Shown piece after piece: positions 1 through 11,539 of a stretch of 64,000 bases of DNA. Below the pieces are notes generated by a model. That model was given only the letters and a program-made list of their open reading frames with translations. It had not been told where the DNA came from and made no database searches. The stretch is from Chelydra serpentina. Taxonomy: Eukaryota > Chordata > Testudines > Chelydridae. Made by a program: the position numbers and the translations under genes. How positions within the stretch are numbered: position 1 is the stretch's first letter; every line of letters starts with the position of its first letter. Where the stretch lies: positions 47,451,001-47,515,000 of the forward strand of contig JBAIAC010000007.1 in the NCBI GenBank assembly GCA_037349315.1, written 5' to 3'.

Positions 1-3000
1 TATTTTGTGTTAAGTTTTTTAGTTTGGGGGTTTTCCTTCCCCTACTTTCTTCCTCTTCTTGCCTTTCACTGATCGTGACCCATTCACTGCCCCCTTCTCC
101 ACACACACTTCATCTGTGGCAAAAGGAAAAAAGGAGAGGAGCAAAAAAAGTTCAGTATGCAATTTTTGTAGATAAAAATGCTCACACAAAAAATCCTAAC
201 AAGTTGTTCCTTGTCAGAACTTGCAGAATGAAAATTTTGTATTTTTTCATGAAGAATCTTTACCATTTTTCAATCATCTCCATTTCTAATGTTTGATATC
301 AAAATATTCCTTGCAGGTAAGACAAATAAGGCAAATAATTAATCACAGAGGTACTAAACTAAGCACTAATGATGTATTCAGACATTGTACAGAATACAGT
401 TTCTATTCCAAGAAGCCAGCAATTGAGAAAGACAACAGTATGTTTAGGCACAAAATACACTGGGAGACCTAGAGAAAGGCTCTAGGTGTTTGGGGGAGTT
501 TTGATTTCATTTTTAAATTATTGCTAACAATTATTACTGGTGGTCTTTAGACCATTCATAGGATTAATCCCTTCATAAGGCTAAATGGCTACTGGATGTC
601 ATTGTTGCTCCACAGAACTATAAAGGCAAGCACATTTGTGTGACTAACCCTAAAGTGATCCTTACAGGCAAACATTCTGAAGTAACTTTGCTATATTTGT
701 CTTTATTTTTCCTAATTTTTAAAGAGGTCAGTAGTATGTTAGCATTTTCATCTTAGTACCTTTCCATATTGATACACAGTGATATAGCCACACTATTCCC
801 ACATATATGATGGGAGCCAAGTGACAAAATATCTATGCGCTGCTTTGAAAAATACCCCTATATACCATACTTTGGAATATAAAAGAGCAAAATCTATCAA
901 CCTTAATATTGAAAGCATTTTAGGAGGCATATTATAGGTTTTATTTGCAAGCTAAACAGCAAAAGAACTTACAATAGAACTAATTTTGTGCAGTCCTGAA
1001 AATTTGTGATCATCTCAGTAAAATTCTGTTAACTATAAATAATAACTGATTTGCACATTTAGCAGTGAGGTCTGGTACCAATCAAGGACTGAGTCTCATC
1101 TTCTTTTAATCATGACAGCAAATTAATCTCAAATATGTTCTTTGGATTGCATTTGGTGGCTGTTCTAAAAGAAGTTTTCACATATAATATTAATAACAGT
1201 AATAACCACCAAAAGTTATCACAGAGCACAATGCTAGGAGATTAATAAGCAATAGATTAAGTCATACAAAAGGTAATGATCACAAATCTGATATCTGCCA
1301 AAAGCCCTTTATTGACTCCCTGACTCATATTTTCCAAGCAAAAGGAAGTGATAAAGGGATCACTCAAGCCATAGAATATAACCAAGAATGTTACACTTCT
1401 TCCTGCAACGCTGAGATAAGAGAGTGAGTGAGCTGTGAACCAGAACTGCTCAACTTTGCCTCCTGCCTAGACCATTTATCATACAATATTTATGGTATAT
1501 CACAAGAAGAACATATTTGGGGCTGGTTTTCATAAAATGAAAGAAGAGTGATCTTATTACTTACCAACCAGTCCACACAAATTCAAACTGCAGCTGTATT
1601 ATTCATGCTAATAATTAGAGACATCCATTCAGAAGTGTCCATTTATTCTATGCTGCCATTATTTTCTAGTTTTTGTAGTTTCTGGTAACCACTTTCCCTC
1701 AAAGACAAATAGTCCATGTATGGGGACTACTTCCCTCAATTTTATTTTATGCATAAATGAAATTGCATAGCACTCAGACTGAGTGCAGTGTATCACAATG
1801 GAGATGGGATTTAAACAGGGGCATTCTGTGTCAACACCTCCATTAATCATTTGAAAGTTTAAAGGAGCAGAATTTGCCATTCTAAGAATAAAGCTGCCAA
1901 TGTTCACAATACAGCGCTCTGTAGATGCACAAAAGTAACATGTATCACGTGTACCTCAAGGTAACCATGCCCAGGGATTGCACGTTTGCAGACACTAAAT
2001 GAAACAAGATTCTATGTTCTCTACATACATTGCAGATAAGCAATTTCAGGCAACACTGACATGGCTGAATCAATATCTAACATCAGTAAAGTGGAGCAAG
2101 GATAAACATAGGAAATGTCTACACAGAATGCAGTTTATGAACAGGGCAAGGTGGACTGCAGTTATCTACATCCAGGTCAGAATATCTTGGACATGACTAT
2201 ATGTACCTGACCTTGAGTAAGGTGCACACCATATTAAAGCAAACTGTCCTTTCTTTCCACCTTGATGACACTAGGAACTTTTGATGGGCATCGCATATAA
2301 CCATATGTGCGGTGACGATACACTCTGGAAGCATAACTTTGAATTATTGGAGGATATCAAGATAGATGTTCATACACCATGTTGGTGAGTGTGGTATTAG
2401 GGGATGGGTGGGTGGGAGTGGGGGGATGGATGGATCGTGCATGAGATGCACATTTGGAATGTTCTCTGTTCATCATCATCTTGCCTCTCTCTTTTGTGCA
2501 AGGTCCGCAGTGTTCTGATCAATTATTTTAATCTCTGCTGTATCAGATTTGGTTTGGCTATTGATAAGTACGGCATTGTGCAAAATAAACTGTGGGTCAA
2601 AAAATACTCATGTAAAGATCATATAACTTTCTCCACAAGTTGATCTTGTCTCATTTGATAAATCTTTTACTCGCATGTAACAGCAAGTTCTGAAAGCAGC
2701 AATGTATTGTTCATTAGATTTAGCCACTTTGGCAAGATGTACATCTTTCTACTTTCAGATATACATTAGACATAAAAAGTATTGTGGTTTGTTTTACAGA
2801 AAAACTGCAGAATCATCATCAGTAAGAAGTCTAAAATAATACATTGGACCTTCAGCACTCAAACAGGGTCACATAAAAGCTTGCTCCTTGACATCTGGAA
2901 AGACATCCCCATGAATAGAAAGATCATCATTTTAAAAAACTGAGTGCATAACTTTAGTGGCTGACTTTAGGCAGCCAAGGGTAAAAATTCAGTCCATAGT

Positions 3001-3940
3001 TTTCAAGCACTGTGTCTTTATGCCTTTGATTAATTCAGGAAATATTAAAAATAAAGGGATGTTTTAGGGCTAATAATCTTTTAATTTGCAGATTATCAAA
3101 TACTATGCTAACTCATTCTAAAGCTATATTATTACCTTCTGTGTAGTTGCATGACATATCATGTACAAAAACTGGGCCATTGAGAGTTTGTGTTCTGTAT
3201 ATATAGGGCCCTGAGTGAATTCTTAAAATAATACAATTTAATATGTACAGTATACTTTGAGCAGTCAATAATGTATAACAGAGGGTGATACGCTATGTCT
3301 GACATCATCAATTGCTTCTGACGTGCACATTCTAGAATAGCCAGGCCAACAAAGCATCCAGTTCATTTTAACATTCTTCAAGAGCAACCAACTGCCTTCC
3401 CTGTTGTCTTCCACTGGGGAAATGAACTGGCTGTCCCAATCTTGTTAGCAAGCAGAAAGCCTTTCCTTGCCTCTATACTGCCTGTAAGCAAGAGGAGACA
3501 GCAGGTGGCCTCACTCTCTCTTGATCAGGGTAGGCCTTTTAATGCATTGAAGTCCTTATGAGCAAAAAAGTCACTGCATAGAAATCCAAAAGGACAATAA
3601 AGCAAATGATGATTGTCTCCAAGGGCCACAGCAATAAAAATAAATCCCTCAAGTAAAAGTAGTTCCTAAGGTTGTGACATATTGGAATTTCTATTTCTTT
3701 GACAGTAGTTTACTGCTGTTACCCTTGGACCCAGTCAATACTTACACAATCTATTACTGAGTCAGGACAGAGACTACATAATATAAGCTTGTTTCTGTTA
3801 TAAGCTTGGTTTGGATTCATTGTGCTTTCCTAAAAAGTTGCTTTCTTCATAAAATTTCGTACGTATAGTCTACCAAAGCCGAGTTTGTTTTTGGTAAAGT
3901 CTGAAAGGTTAATTGAGAAGTTATTTTTAAATACAGTGTA
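1..3940. other. Noncoding DNA, no gene seen
   Basis: AT-rich sequence without a convincing open reading frame, splice-flanked exon or recognised repeat. All open frames are short and start and stop at random. A G-rich run at 2400-2425 is listed separately. It could be intergenic or intronic DNA. Confidence 0.6.
2400..2425 (+). other. Potential G-quadruplex run
   Basis: Five G-runs of at least three bases lie within 26 bases, separated by loops of one to three bases (AT, T, T, AGT). This satisfies the canonical G3+N1-7 quadruplex pattern on the plus strand. No gene or promoter is seen nearby, so any function is unknown. Confidence 0.6.
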
Positions 3941-3944
3941 GTTG

Positions 3945-4103
3945 TCCCAGGATATTAGAGAGAAAAGGTGGGTGAGGTCATATCTTTTATTGGGCCAAAT
4001 ACTGGTGGTGAGTGATGCAAGCTTTTGAGCCTGAAGAAGAGCTCTGTGTGGCTCAAAGGTCCAATACAAGATATGACCTCACCCACCTCGTATCTCTAAA
4101 TTA
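3945..4103. repeat. Dispersed hairpin repeat
   Basis: Two arms, about 3952-3995 and 4061-4103, are reverse complements over about 40 bases, sharing GGTGGGTGAGGTCATATCTT. A smaller inner inverted repeat (TTTTGAGCC at about 4023 and GGCTCAAAG at about 4050) sits between them. A diverged copy of the same family lies at 37930-38100. I recognise the theme (ATATCTTTTATTGG, then a CAAGCTTTTGAGC-type block) as a common turtle and amphibian repeat, possibly the terminal part of a Penelope-like element, but that assignment is from memory. Confidence 0.6.
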
Positions 4104-4734
4104 AATTTGAGTTTATCAGACTCTGGAAAGGTGGTAGGTTTTCACTTTCTGAAAGGTGTTCTAACATTTTTTTTTAAAAGGATGATAAAATTTCACACTT
4201 GTTTTGTTCACTAAGCTTCAAGGAGAGCTAACACATAGTGTAGGGATATTTAGACCTAATTGGGGAGCAAAAGATTTTAGTTATTGAAAACAGAATGTTG
4301 TGATCTCCATATATATTACAGCTTCCACAAAGGCTTCATAAAATGTCACAAGCTGCAAGCTAATATCAGTTTTCACGAATGAAGGCTAATTCTACATTAG
4401 AAAGGGCCCTGACCTTATGAACTCTAAAGGATATAGGTTGGAGTTTTCAAAGGGTCTTAAAGGAATTAGGTGCAAATCAATTCCTTAGACCCAATTTCCT
4501 TAATGTTTATTACTCTGGGTAGTTCCATTGTGCACTCAGTAGTAAGCATTAAATTTAGTAGTGTTTGTGAGACTAGGCCCTTTGCTTGTTACTAAAAGGT
4601 TATGCATGGAGCTGGGAGTAGGACCAGTTATGGTTGTTGGAACTCTTCTCAGGTCTATCATTCAGTCATGTGTCAATATGGAGGTATCCAGTGCCTCTTA
4701 TCTTTCCCACACTACACACCCCTTTAAAGTCAAG
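4104..4734. other. Noncoding DNA, nothing recognised
   Basis: No gene is seen. Short inverted patches of the kind found in turtle MITEs (AGGGCCCTGACC near 4405, AGACTAGGCCCTTT near 4570) may mark the edges of a decayed palindromic element, too diverged to delimit. Confidence 0.4.
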
Positions 4735-4990
4735 TTCCAGACCTGACTCAATACCAACAAGTAGAGTCCAAGTCAGATTTCAGGGTCTAGGTCAGGAGGC
4801 GAGGTCCAAATCAAGCCAAGGTTGAAGCCAGGAGTTCAAGAACAGGGAGCAGGAATGATAATGGCAGCTACAGAAGATCTATACTGTTGGCTGGACACTT
4901 CCTGGACTGCCCCTTGGGTTTATATAGTGCAAGGAGCCATCAGGTTGCTGCCTGTCAGACCCCTTGAGGTGGGACTTTCACGGTCTGTGT
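4735..4990. repeat. Probable retroelement fragment, CAGG-rich
   Basis: Degenerate repeated phrases (GTCCAAGTCAG, GTCTAGGTCAGGAGG, GTCCAAATCAAGCCAAGG) resemble the imperfect CCAGGTC-rich part of a turtle LTR-like repeat that I recognise only by style. It ends near a TATATAG stretch before the hAT at 5008. Class and boundaries are uncertain. Confidence 0.35.
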
Positions 4991-5007
4991 CCTAAGCAAG
5001 TCATGGG

Positions 5008-5213
5008 TAAGGCTATGACTCTGCCACTGATTACATGATTTTAATACATGTCCATGAGTTCTTCAGATTCAGATTCAGCCCCGCGCAGTGGGGCTCAGGC
5101 TTCAGTTCCAGCTCTGGGCACTAGGGCTCGGGCTTCCGCGTGATTTATTGTGTATTGCCCATGTCTTGTCCGTGACTTCAAATACAAATATCTGTGCCAA
5201 AATCATAGCCTTA
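5008..5213. mobile_element. hAT-type nonautonomous DNA transposon, 206 bp
   Basis: The element begins TAAGGCTATGACTCTG and ends CAAAATCATAGCCTTA, so the termini are imperfect inverted repeats that extend inward. It is bounded on both sides by a perfect 8-bp duplication, GTCATGGG (5000-5007 and 5214-5221), the hallmark of hAT transposition. The core (about 5056-5135) holds a GC-rich block with CAGCCCCGCGCAGTGGGGCTC and related phrases. It has no coding capacity. Part of the core is found again at 5792-5845. Confidence 0.8.
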
Positions 5214-5722
5214 GTCATGGGTAATGGAGCATACCCTCATCATAGCAGCTACTGGGTGGCAAGATGGAGATGGCTGTTGCGTAGCAGCTCTGTAGGCCTG
5301 GGTTTGAAACTGGCTGGGCCTTATATTGACAGTTTTGGGACTCTCCCAGAATGGGGGAGGGATTCTCAAAGATAAATATCTAATTTTAATCAGTCTTGAT
5401 AACCTCATAATAGTAGAGGCCTCCTAACAACACAAAATAGAGTAGAAAAGTGGGCGCCAAAGTTACCATTATACATTTTATGAACCCAGCAAGGCAAACA
5501 TAAGTATTTTGTGGTGAGTGGTTTGGGTGTACAATTTGTAGGTGGAGTGCAGTGAGAAAGAGGGCAGAGTTAAGGTTTGTTTTAAAGACCTAGCTTAAAT
5601 GTCATGGGTATTAGCATTTTTTTTCTTTTATTTGTTGTTAAAATATATCAGTCTACTGACAGTGCTGTAAAGGTCAATATGTTTCTCTGAGCATGTACAT
5701 ATGTATGTATGTGCAAACACTA

Positions 5723-5958
5723 TAGGTCTGATTCTCCACTTCCTTGCACTTCATGTAATCATCTACACCCACACACAGTGAGTGCAGAATGGAGTTCTTC
5801 GGATTCAGATTCAGCCCCGGGCAGTGGGGCTCAGGCTTCAGCTCTAATGTTCTACCTCTATAGGTGAATGGAGAGTTGGGATTTGGTAGCTTTTTACACC
5901 CATTTTACACAAGTGCACATGACTGCACAAGGTGCAAGGCACAGGAGAATCAGGACCT
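5723..5958. mobile_element. Palindromic MITE with a foreign 54-bp insert
   Basis: The left end (AGGTCTGATTCTCCACTTCC) and right end (GGAGAATCAGGACCT) are imperfect inverted repeats. Next inward, TTGCACTTCATGTAATCAT mirrors ATGACTGCACAAGGTGCAAG. Related copies lie at 19489-19634 and 31347-31508. At 5792-5845 it carries a copy of the core of the hAT at 5008-5213. No coding capacity. The superfamily is not clear because no target duplication is obvious. Confidence 0.6.
5792..5845 (+). repeat. Direct copy of hAT core sequence
   Basis: These 54 bases match 5056-5115 almost exactly, with a few substitutions and a 6-base deletion. Both copies contain GATTCAGATTCAGCCCCG and CAGTGGGGCTCAGGCTTCAG. The copies are in direct orientation about 735 bases apart. 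Confidence 0.8.
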
Positions 5959-6334
5959 ATCTATCTATCCCTTTATACATATGCATAAAATATGTATACA
6001 TTACACAAAATCTACACGTATGTGTAGGGGGAGAGAGGTGAGGCCCTGTGTTTGTTCCTAAAATGTTACAGATTATAATCTGTATAATCTGTATTATAAT
6101 CTGAATAATTATTCATGAGAATATAATTATTCATGAGAATTCATGAGAATGGCAATGGCACCAACTTCTGTTAGGCCCTGGTCCTTGAGGTTAATTACTA
6201 ATTCCCTTCACTCTTCAGGCACCCAGTGCATCTCCTGTTCCTCTGTCCACATTACAAATGATCTGTACATCACATATATATGACCCATTATATAGTCATG
6301 ATGTAGTGTGACCTATTATTTATTAATAATTTAT
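5959..6334. other. Noncoding AT-rich DNA
   Basis: No gene is seen. At 6068-6100 there is a run of TAATCTG-type repeats. At 6105-6150 an 18-base unit (ATAATTATTCATGAGAAT) occurs twice in tandem, followed by a partial third copy. Confidence 0.6.
6105..6150 (+). repeat. Short tandem repeat, 18-bp unit
   Basis: The unit ATAATTATTCATGAGAAT occurs at 6105-6122 and 6123-6140, then a 10-base partial copy (TCATGAGAAT) follows at 6141-6150. The two full copies are identical, so the duplication is recent or kept uniform. Confidence 0.85.
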
Positions 6335-6428
6335 ATAGTGCCCAAAGTGTGCTATGTGCTTTACTATGTTTATGGTACCAGTACTCTCTGTCTCTTCAGT
6401 AAAATGCCTTACACACTTTGGGCACTAT
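6335..6428. repeat. Inverted repeat with 17-bp perfect arms
   Basis: ATAGTGCCCAAAGTGTG at 6335-6351 is exactly reverse-complemented at 6412-6428, leaving a 60-base loop. The outer sequence (TTATTAATAATTTATATAGTGCCC) resembles the tail of L2/MIR-type elements, so the hairpin may come from two such tails in opposite orientation. A structural RNA is not indicated. Confidence 0.75.
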
Positions 6429-7460
6429 TGTATTCCAGCTGCTTTGCATTGCTCTGACAAAATAAAGCAGCTATATACTGGGCTTAAGTGGCTGGTTCAG
6501 CTGGGTTTACAGCTGCATTGCCTTGATGGCATGGCACAAAGCAGTGGATGTGTCTGAGTGAATCTTGGCCCAACACCTTCACTGAAGTGGCCCAAATGAA
6601 AAGATCCAGTCTTTCGACATATTAATTATGCCATCACCTTTTTCAAAATCAGAATTTGGAAAGATAAATGCAGATTAATGAAGACAGCCAGAGTTCAGGT
6701 TAGCCATTTGAATAGTACATCTGTAAATAGTTAAAGTGGACTGCAGCAATTAAAGACTCATGAATATAGGTCACTAGTCTACTCCCATGTCTAGTTTAAT
6801 CTGATCTAAAAAAGGAGAATTTTTAAACATTACTATCAGTCATTTTTCCTCAGTGCAAATTTACTGCTAAACTCTGTATGAAATCAAAATATTATCTGAA
6901 AAAGGGATGAAATCCATATCATTAGCAAAACAAACCTCAGAAGAGACAATCTTGTAAATGAGCTGTAGCTTAAAAAACACATTCCTGCCTATTCCTAAAA
7001 AAGGACTCTCATAAGATCAGAGGCCTATTAAAAATGTTCGACATCTGTTGCTGTGTTGTATGAAGGCAAGACAGAGATATATTAATACCATATGTGGAGG
7101 AATAGGATTCAAAAATCCAGCTTTGCTGTTATTTCCCAAATAGGTTGCCAGGATTCTAGAATAAATAAAATCAAAGATAAATGATTTTGGGGGGGGGGGG
7201 GGGGGACCCTCATCCTGAAAAATTAAGAAATCTCTCAATCAAAAAATAAAAATACAAACCCTGATGAGATATGTATATATCATTTTTGTATAAACATGTG
7301 CATGGGGGTCAGGGAGAGAAATCTTTAAACTTGCCTCCCCATCTTACCCCAAAGCCTCCTGCTGCCAGAGCAGAGCCCAAAATCTCCTCTCGTCCAATAG
7401 GACTGACCAGAGGTCAACAATTCTGTTTTGTAGCAAATTTTTTGGAATGTTATCACGAAA
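6429..7460. other. Noncoding DNA, nothing recognised
   Basis: No gene is seen. The only distinctive feature is a run of 17 G residues at 7189-7205, which is a likely assembly-length artefact or an unstable homopolymer. Confidence 0.55.
7189..7205 (+). repeat. G17 homopolymer
   Basis: Seventeen consecutive G residues follow ATGATTTT. Runs of this kind are length-unstable and prone to sequencing error. Confidence 0.95.
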
Positions 7461-7524
7461 ACAGAATTGTGTCAAAATGTCTGCAAGGTTTTGATCCAGG
7501 GAGGGAAAGTGAGTGTGTGTGTTC

Positions 7525-7610
7525 AGGGCACTGGACTGGGATATGGGAGATGCAGGTTGATTCAAAGATGTGTTTTTCATGCCAGATCACTGTGCATCAG
7601 GCAGAGTAAG
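7525..7610 (+). mobile_element. Possible MIR-type SINE fragment
   Basis: The phrase AGGGCACTGGACTGGGATAT followed by GGAGATGCAGGTTGATTCA resembles the tRNA-derived head of MIR/CORE-SINEs, in which the last part is the Pol III B box. Only this part is recognisable. The call is from motif memory and could be chance. Confidence 0.35.
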
Positions 7611-7727
7611 ACCTTTATCATGGGTCGCTCATATCTCAGACCACCCCATAACCACTATCTTCAATCTATAGAGTTCAGGAGTTTCTTTCTCTCTCTCTCC
7701 CCTCCCTCTCCCCCTGATGTAAACTTA

Positions 7728-9172
7728 GGGTACGTCTACAGTACAAAATTATTTTGAAATTATTCAATTCGAATTTTCGGAAGCGATTTTATACATTCGG
7801 TCTTGTGTGTCCCCATTAAAGCACGTGAATTTGGTGGAGTGTGTCCACCGTACAGAGGCTAGCATCTGTCAGGGTTCCCTCCCCACTCTGAACTCTAGGG
7901 TAAAGACGTGGGGACCCGCATGAAGAGCTCTTAAGCTTGTTTCTACCAGCTTAGGTTAAAACCCCCAAGGTACAAAATTCCCTGCACCCTGAGAAATGCT
8001 TCTCTCACTGCCACCATCAAGTGTTTTAAACAGGAATCCAGGAAAGGAACCACTTGACGTTTCCCCTTCCAACCCTCTTAAGCCCATACACCCCCTTTCC
8101 TGGGAAGCTTGAGAATAATCTCCTAACCAATTGGTTACACAGAGATCTAAAAACCCACCCCCGGGGTTTTAAAACCATAGAAAACAGTCAGCTTCTTAAC
8201 AGAAGGATTTTATTAAAACAAAGAAGGTAAAATCATTTTTGTAAAATCAGGATGGTAACTATTTTACAGGGTACTCAATTTCCAAACTCAGAGGGATTCC
8301 CCCTCTGGACAAAACCTTAAAGTTACAGAAAAAACAGGAATAACCCCTTCCTCTAACACCGGGAAAGCTCACCAAGCAAAACAAACAGAAACCTATTCGC
8401 AATGCTGATTAAACTTACTTTAGAAAAGTGAGGTTTGGTGAGAAGATGACTGGTTGAGGAGATTGATTTTCTGCAGGTCCTTCTTATCTCCCAAGATCAC
8501 TCTGACTCAGACAAAGAGCCACACACAAAGCCTTCCCCTCTCCCAAGATTTGAAAGTATCTTTTCCCCTCATTGGTCAGATGCCAGTCAGGTCAGGTGTC
8601 AGTCTGGCTACCTGCATTTCTTAACCCTTTACTGGTAAGAGGATTTTATAGCACTGCATCAGACCCTCTCCCCCTTCCCTTTATATTTATGACATCATCG
8701 AATGTCGGAGCAGTGCACTGTGGGTAGCTATCCCACAGTTCCTGCAATCCCCACCGCCCATTGTGATGGTGGACTCTGCATGGTCGCCTGTGATGGTGGA
8801 CTGTGCTGATGGTCACCTGTGCTGATGAGCTCGCCACAGTGGCCAAACAGGAAATGAAATTCAAAAGTTCCCAAGGCGTTTACTACCTACCCGGCTAGTG
8901 CATCGGAGTTGACAGTGTTGTCCAGAGCGGTCACAAGGGAGCATTCTGGGATAGCTCCTGGAGGCCAATAACCTCCAACTGCATCCACAGTACTTGTAAC
9001 CCGGAACTGCGATCTTGATTTTAGCGCTACTCCACTTGCCGAGGTGGACTACAGAAAACGGATTAAAGAGCCCTTTAAATCGGAAAAAACGTTTTGGTCG
9101 TGTGGACGGAATCAGTTTTATTTAGAATTAACTTGGCTAATTCCAAAATAATCACGTACTGTACACCAGGCC
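7728..9172. mobile_element. PIF/Harbinger-type DNA transposon, nonautonomous
   Basis: The element begins GGGTACGTCTACAGTAC and ends GTACTGTACACCAGGCC, and both ends are flanked by the 3-bp duplication TTA (7725-7727 and 9173-9175), which fits PIF/Harbinger insertion. The termini are inverted repeats over GTCTACAGTAC/GTACTGTAC. About 0.6 kb belongs to the element itself. The rest, 7867-8694, is a later solo LTR. No transposase frame remains. I recognise the body (CACTGTGGGTAGCTATCCCA near 8719) as an abundant turtle family. Confidence 0.75.
7867..8694 (-). mobile_element. Solo LTR (828 bp) nested in the Harbinger-type element
   Basis: The insert begins TGTCAGGGTTCCCTCC and ends TTTATATTTATGACA, the TG...CA pattern of a retroviral-type LTR. 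The flanks GCATC (7862-7866) and TCATC (8695-8699) are a 5-bp target duplication with one mismatch. Removing the insert reunites the host transposon sequence. There is no internal coding region, so it is a recombined single LTR. The minus orientation is inferred from a TATAAA-like box near its right end and an AATAAA read on that strand near 8210. It is noncoding. Confidence 0.7.
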
Positions 9173-9175
9173 TTA

Positions 9176-11535
9176 GTTGAAACCAATATATGTGTGTGAA
9201 ATGTTTCAGCTTTGTCAAAAATGTTCTGACCAGCTCTGCCTTCCAGTCTCGCAATTGGTTTCCATAGCTTTACCCTGTCAAGGCTACCTTTGCAAAGGAA
9301 AGTGCAAGAAAAGTACTTTAAAAAAAAAAGAAAGGTGACATTTCTCTCATGAGACCCAAAAGCCATCTCTGTTAACAAGGGGCTTGCAGTAGCCCCTACA
9401 GGTCTCCTGCAGATCATCTCTGTGACGTCGTCTCGGGGATATCTTTGGGAAACTGTGACTATGTACAGGCAAAACATGATCACCAGCAAAAATCCTTTTC
9501 AATAGACTTCAGGAACCACCCCTCCTTTCCATTTCCAAGAAACCAATCAAATTGCAAAATCAATTAAACTAATTTAATCTTCACAAGCTTAGACCTTAAT
9601 TTGGCAAATACCTTTGTTACTGATCTGTTCTGCAAACAAATTTCCAGCTGGACTGTTCAGTCCCTCGGGGTAAATCCATCAGGGAGAACCCAACTCTTTT
9701 GTAAAATATGGTATAATGAGAACCTTTTTCATTTTCTGTGGTGATTTTCTGAGACATAGCCACGGAAATGCCACTTTGATGAATTATGCCAACGTATTAT
9801 AAAATATGTGTACAGTATATTTCACATACAACCCTGATTCTCTCCCCTTTGGGCAACCACAGTCACCACAGTACAAGCCATGCACTGCACTCAGCAGCAT
9901 AGTCAACACTGGAGAGTGTTCATGTCACTGTATCAGCTGTTAAATTGGGTATAGTGGTGAAATAATCTGGGTTCTCTTTCTCAGCCGTGACAATCATAGG
10001 GCCTGATCCTGCAGATAACTGGGGACTGATTCTATCCCCCATCTGGGGGCATATAAGGGCAACTTACAGTCATGTAACTCTGGATTTACATGGATGTAAC
10101 CGAGAGCACAATATGGCCCTGTGGTTTCAAAGTGTCATTAAATAAAGAGCTCTGCTAATTTTTAAGAACCTGTGGCAAAGTTCTGCTCTCCTACACACAA
10201 CCAATGCTACTGACGTGCTGGTGACTTCAGTGGATGTTTCATAGCTGTAGCTGCAAGCAGAATTTGGCCAGCTACGTGAAACAATGGATGACTTTATACT
10301 GGGGGATCTTTCTTAAAAGAAATATTTTAAAACAAAAATCAAAATAGCCATTTTGATTTTTAATTATAGAAGCTGGATGATGACCTGAGCCATAATTCTC
10401 TAATAGTGCAGCGTGTAATTGCACATAAGCTCTCTCAAGCTTCAGAGCTTGATTCTTCAGAGAAAATTCACATATTTTGTTTTATTCTGAATATATAGGT
10501 CTTCAATGAATTCCCAGCCTCCCAGTTAGAAGTGGAAGTGCCCTTTATATGACCCTCTCCATTAGAACAGCTTTCATTTGTGGTATGGTCAAACATATGG
10601 TTTTCTGCCTTTTGGAGACAATATGGAAAACCAAACTTTCTCCAGTCATATTTTATTTTAATTTTTCATGTTGGGGGAGGTGGAAATCTCAGAGGCAGTC
10701 TCCATATGAATTTATGAGGCTGCCTATATTTCTTCTTTGTGGAGCCCAAAGTATCTGAAGTGACTCCCTTTATAAATCATCAAAAATGAAAAGTGGACAG
10801 AATTAATGGTTTAAATGCAAAGGACAAAAAATGAAAAAATAAATAACGTATATTGTTATTTCATAGGAAGAATTTTACTGTTAGTGCCTTCTGGACTTCA
10901 GAATGGAAAATCTTGGGAACTGGAAGCAGAACTTCACATCCATCCAATGTCAGTGCTTTGGAATATTGTGTGCTTCTGCTGAGTTTGTTTTGTGTGTAAA
11001 TCTTCCCAGTCCTCAGTTTTCTCGGAGGATAGAACTACCTGTCTAATATTAAAGTCTCAAAAACTCATCAGGAGATCAGGAGATTTAGAATTAAAATAGT
11101 GCAAGTGCACAGGAAGTCATTTAATAGATGCAAATCATTTAAATGTATATCTTAAGTGTTCAGTCAACAAAGTCCACTCTGAGTCCTATTATAGCAATTC
11201 ATTTTATATCTATGGATAACACACCAGTATGAAAAAATTGCCCTCTTCTCACATACATTGCAAAACACAATAGGACCAAATTGTGGCAGCCTCTTCTCAA
11301 GCTTTGCTGACATGAGGGACGAGAGTACACAGGTAATCCCCTTCCTCCCCTCCCAGCACCCTCACCCACAGGAGGCAGACATAATACAACTGCTTGTGCT
11401 GTCTGAATAAACAAAGGTTGCTACCATGCGCAAAAGAAGACACCTGGTGGGATAAAGTCATGGCTACGGCTCTCTGTTACTGTAATAGCATCCCTATGCC
11501 AGAAGACAAGGGGCTCCCTGGTATCCGGCAGTGAA
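9176..11535. other. Noncoding DNA, no gene seen
   Basis: No exon-like frame or confident repeat. A minus-strand open frame of 123 codons at 9118-9489 overlaps the transposon edge and has no recognisable domain. The stretch 9998-10125 (AGGGCCTGATCCTGCAG ... ATATGGCCCT) has ends typical of short palindromic turtle elements but is too decayed to call. Confidence 0.5.
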
Positions 11536-11539
11536 TTTC

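Noticed and set aside
9118..9489. 123-codon open frame on the minus strand
   Set aside because: Crosses the right end of a DNA transposon and has no motif.
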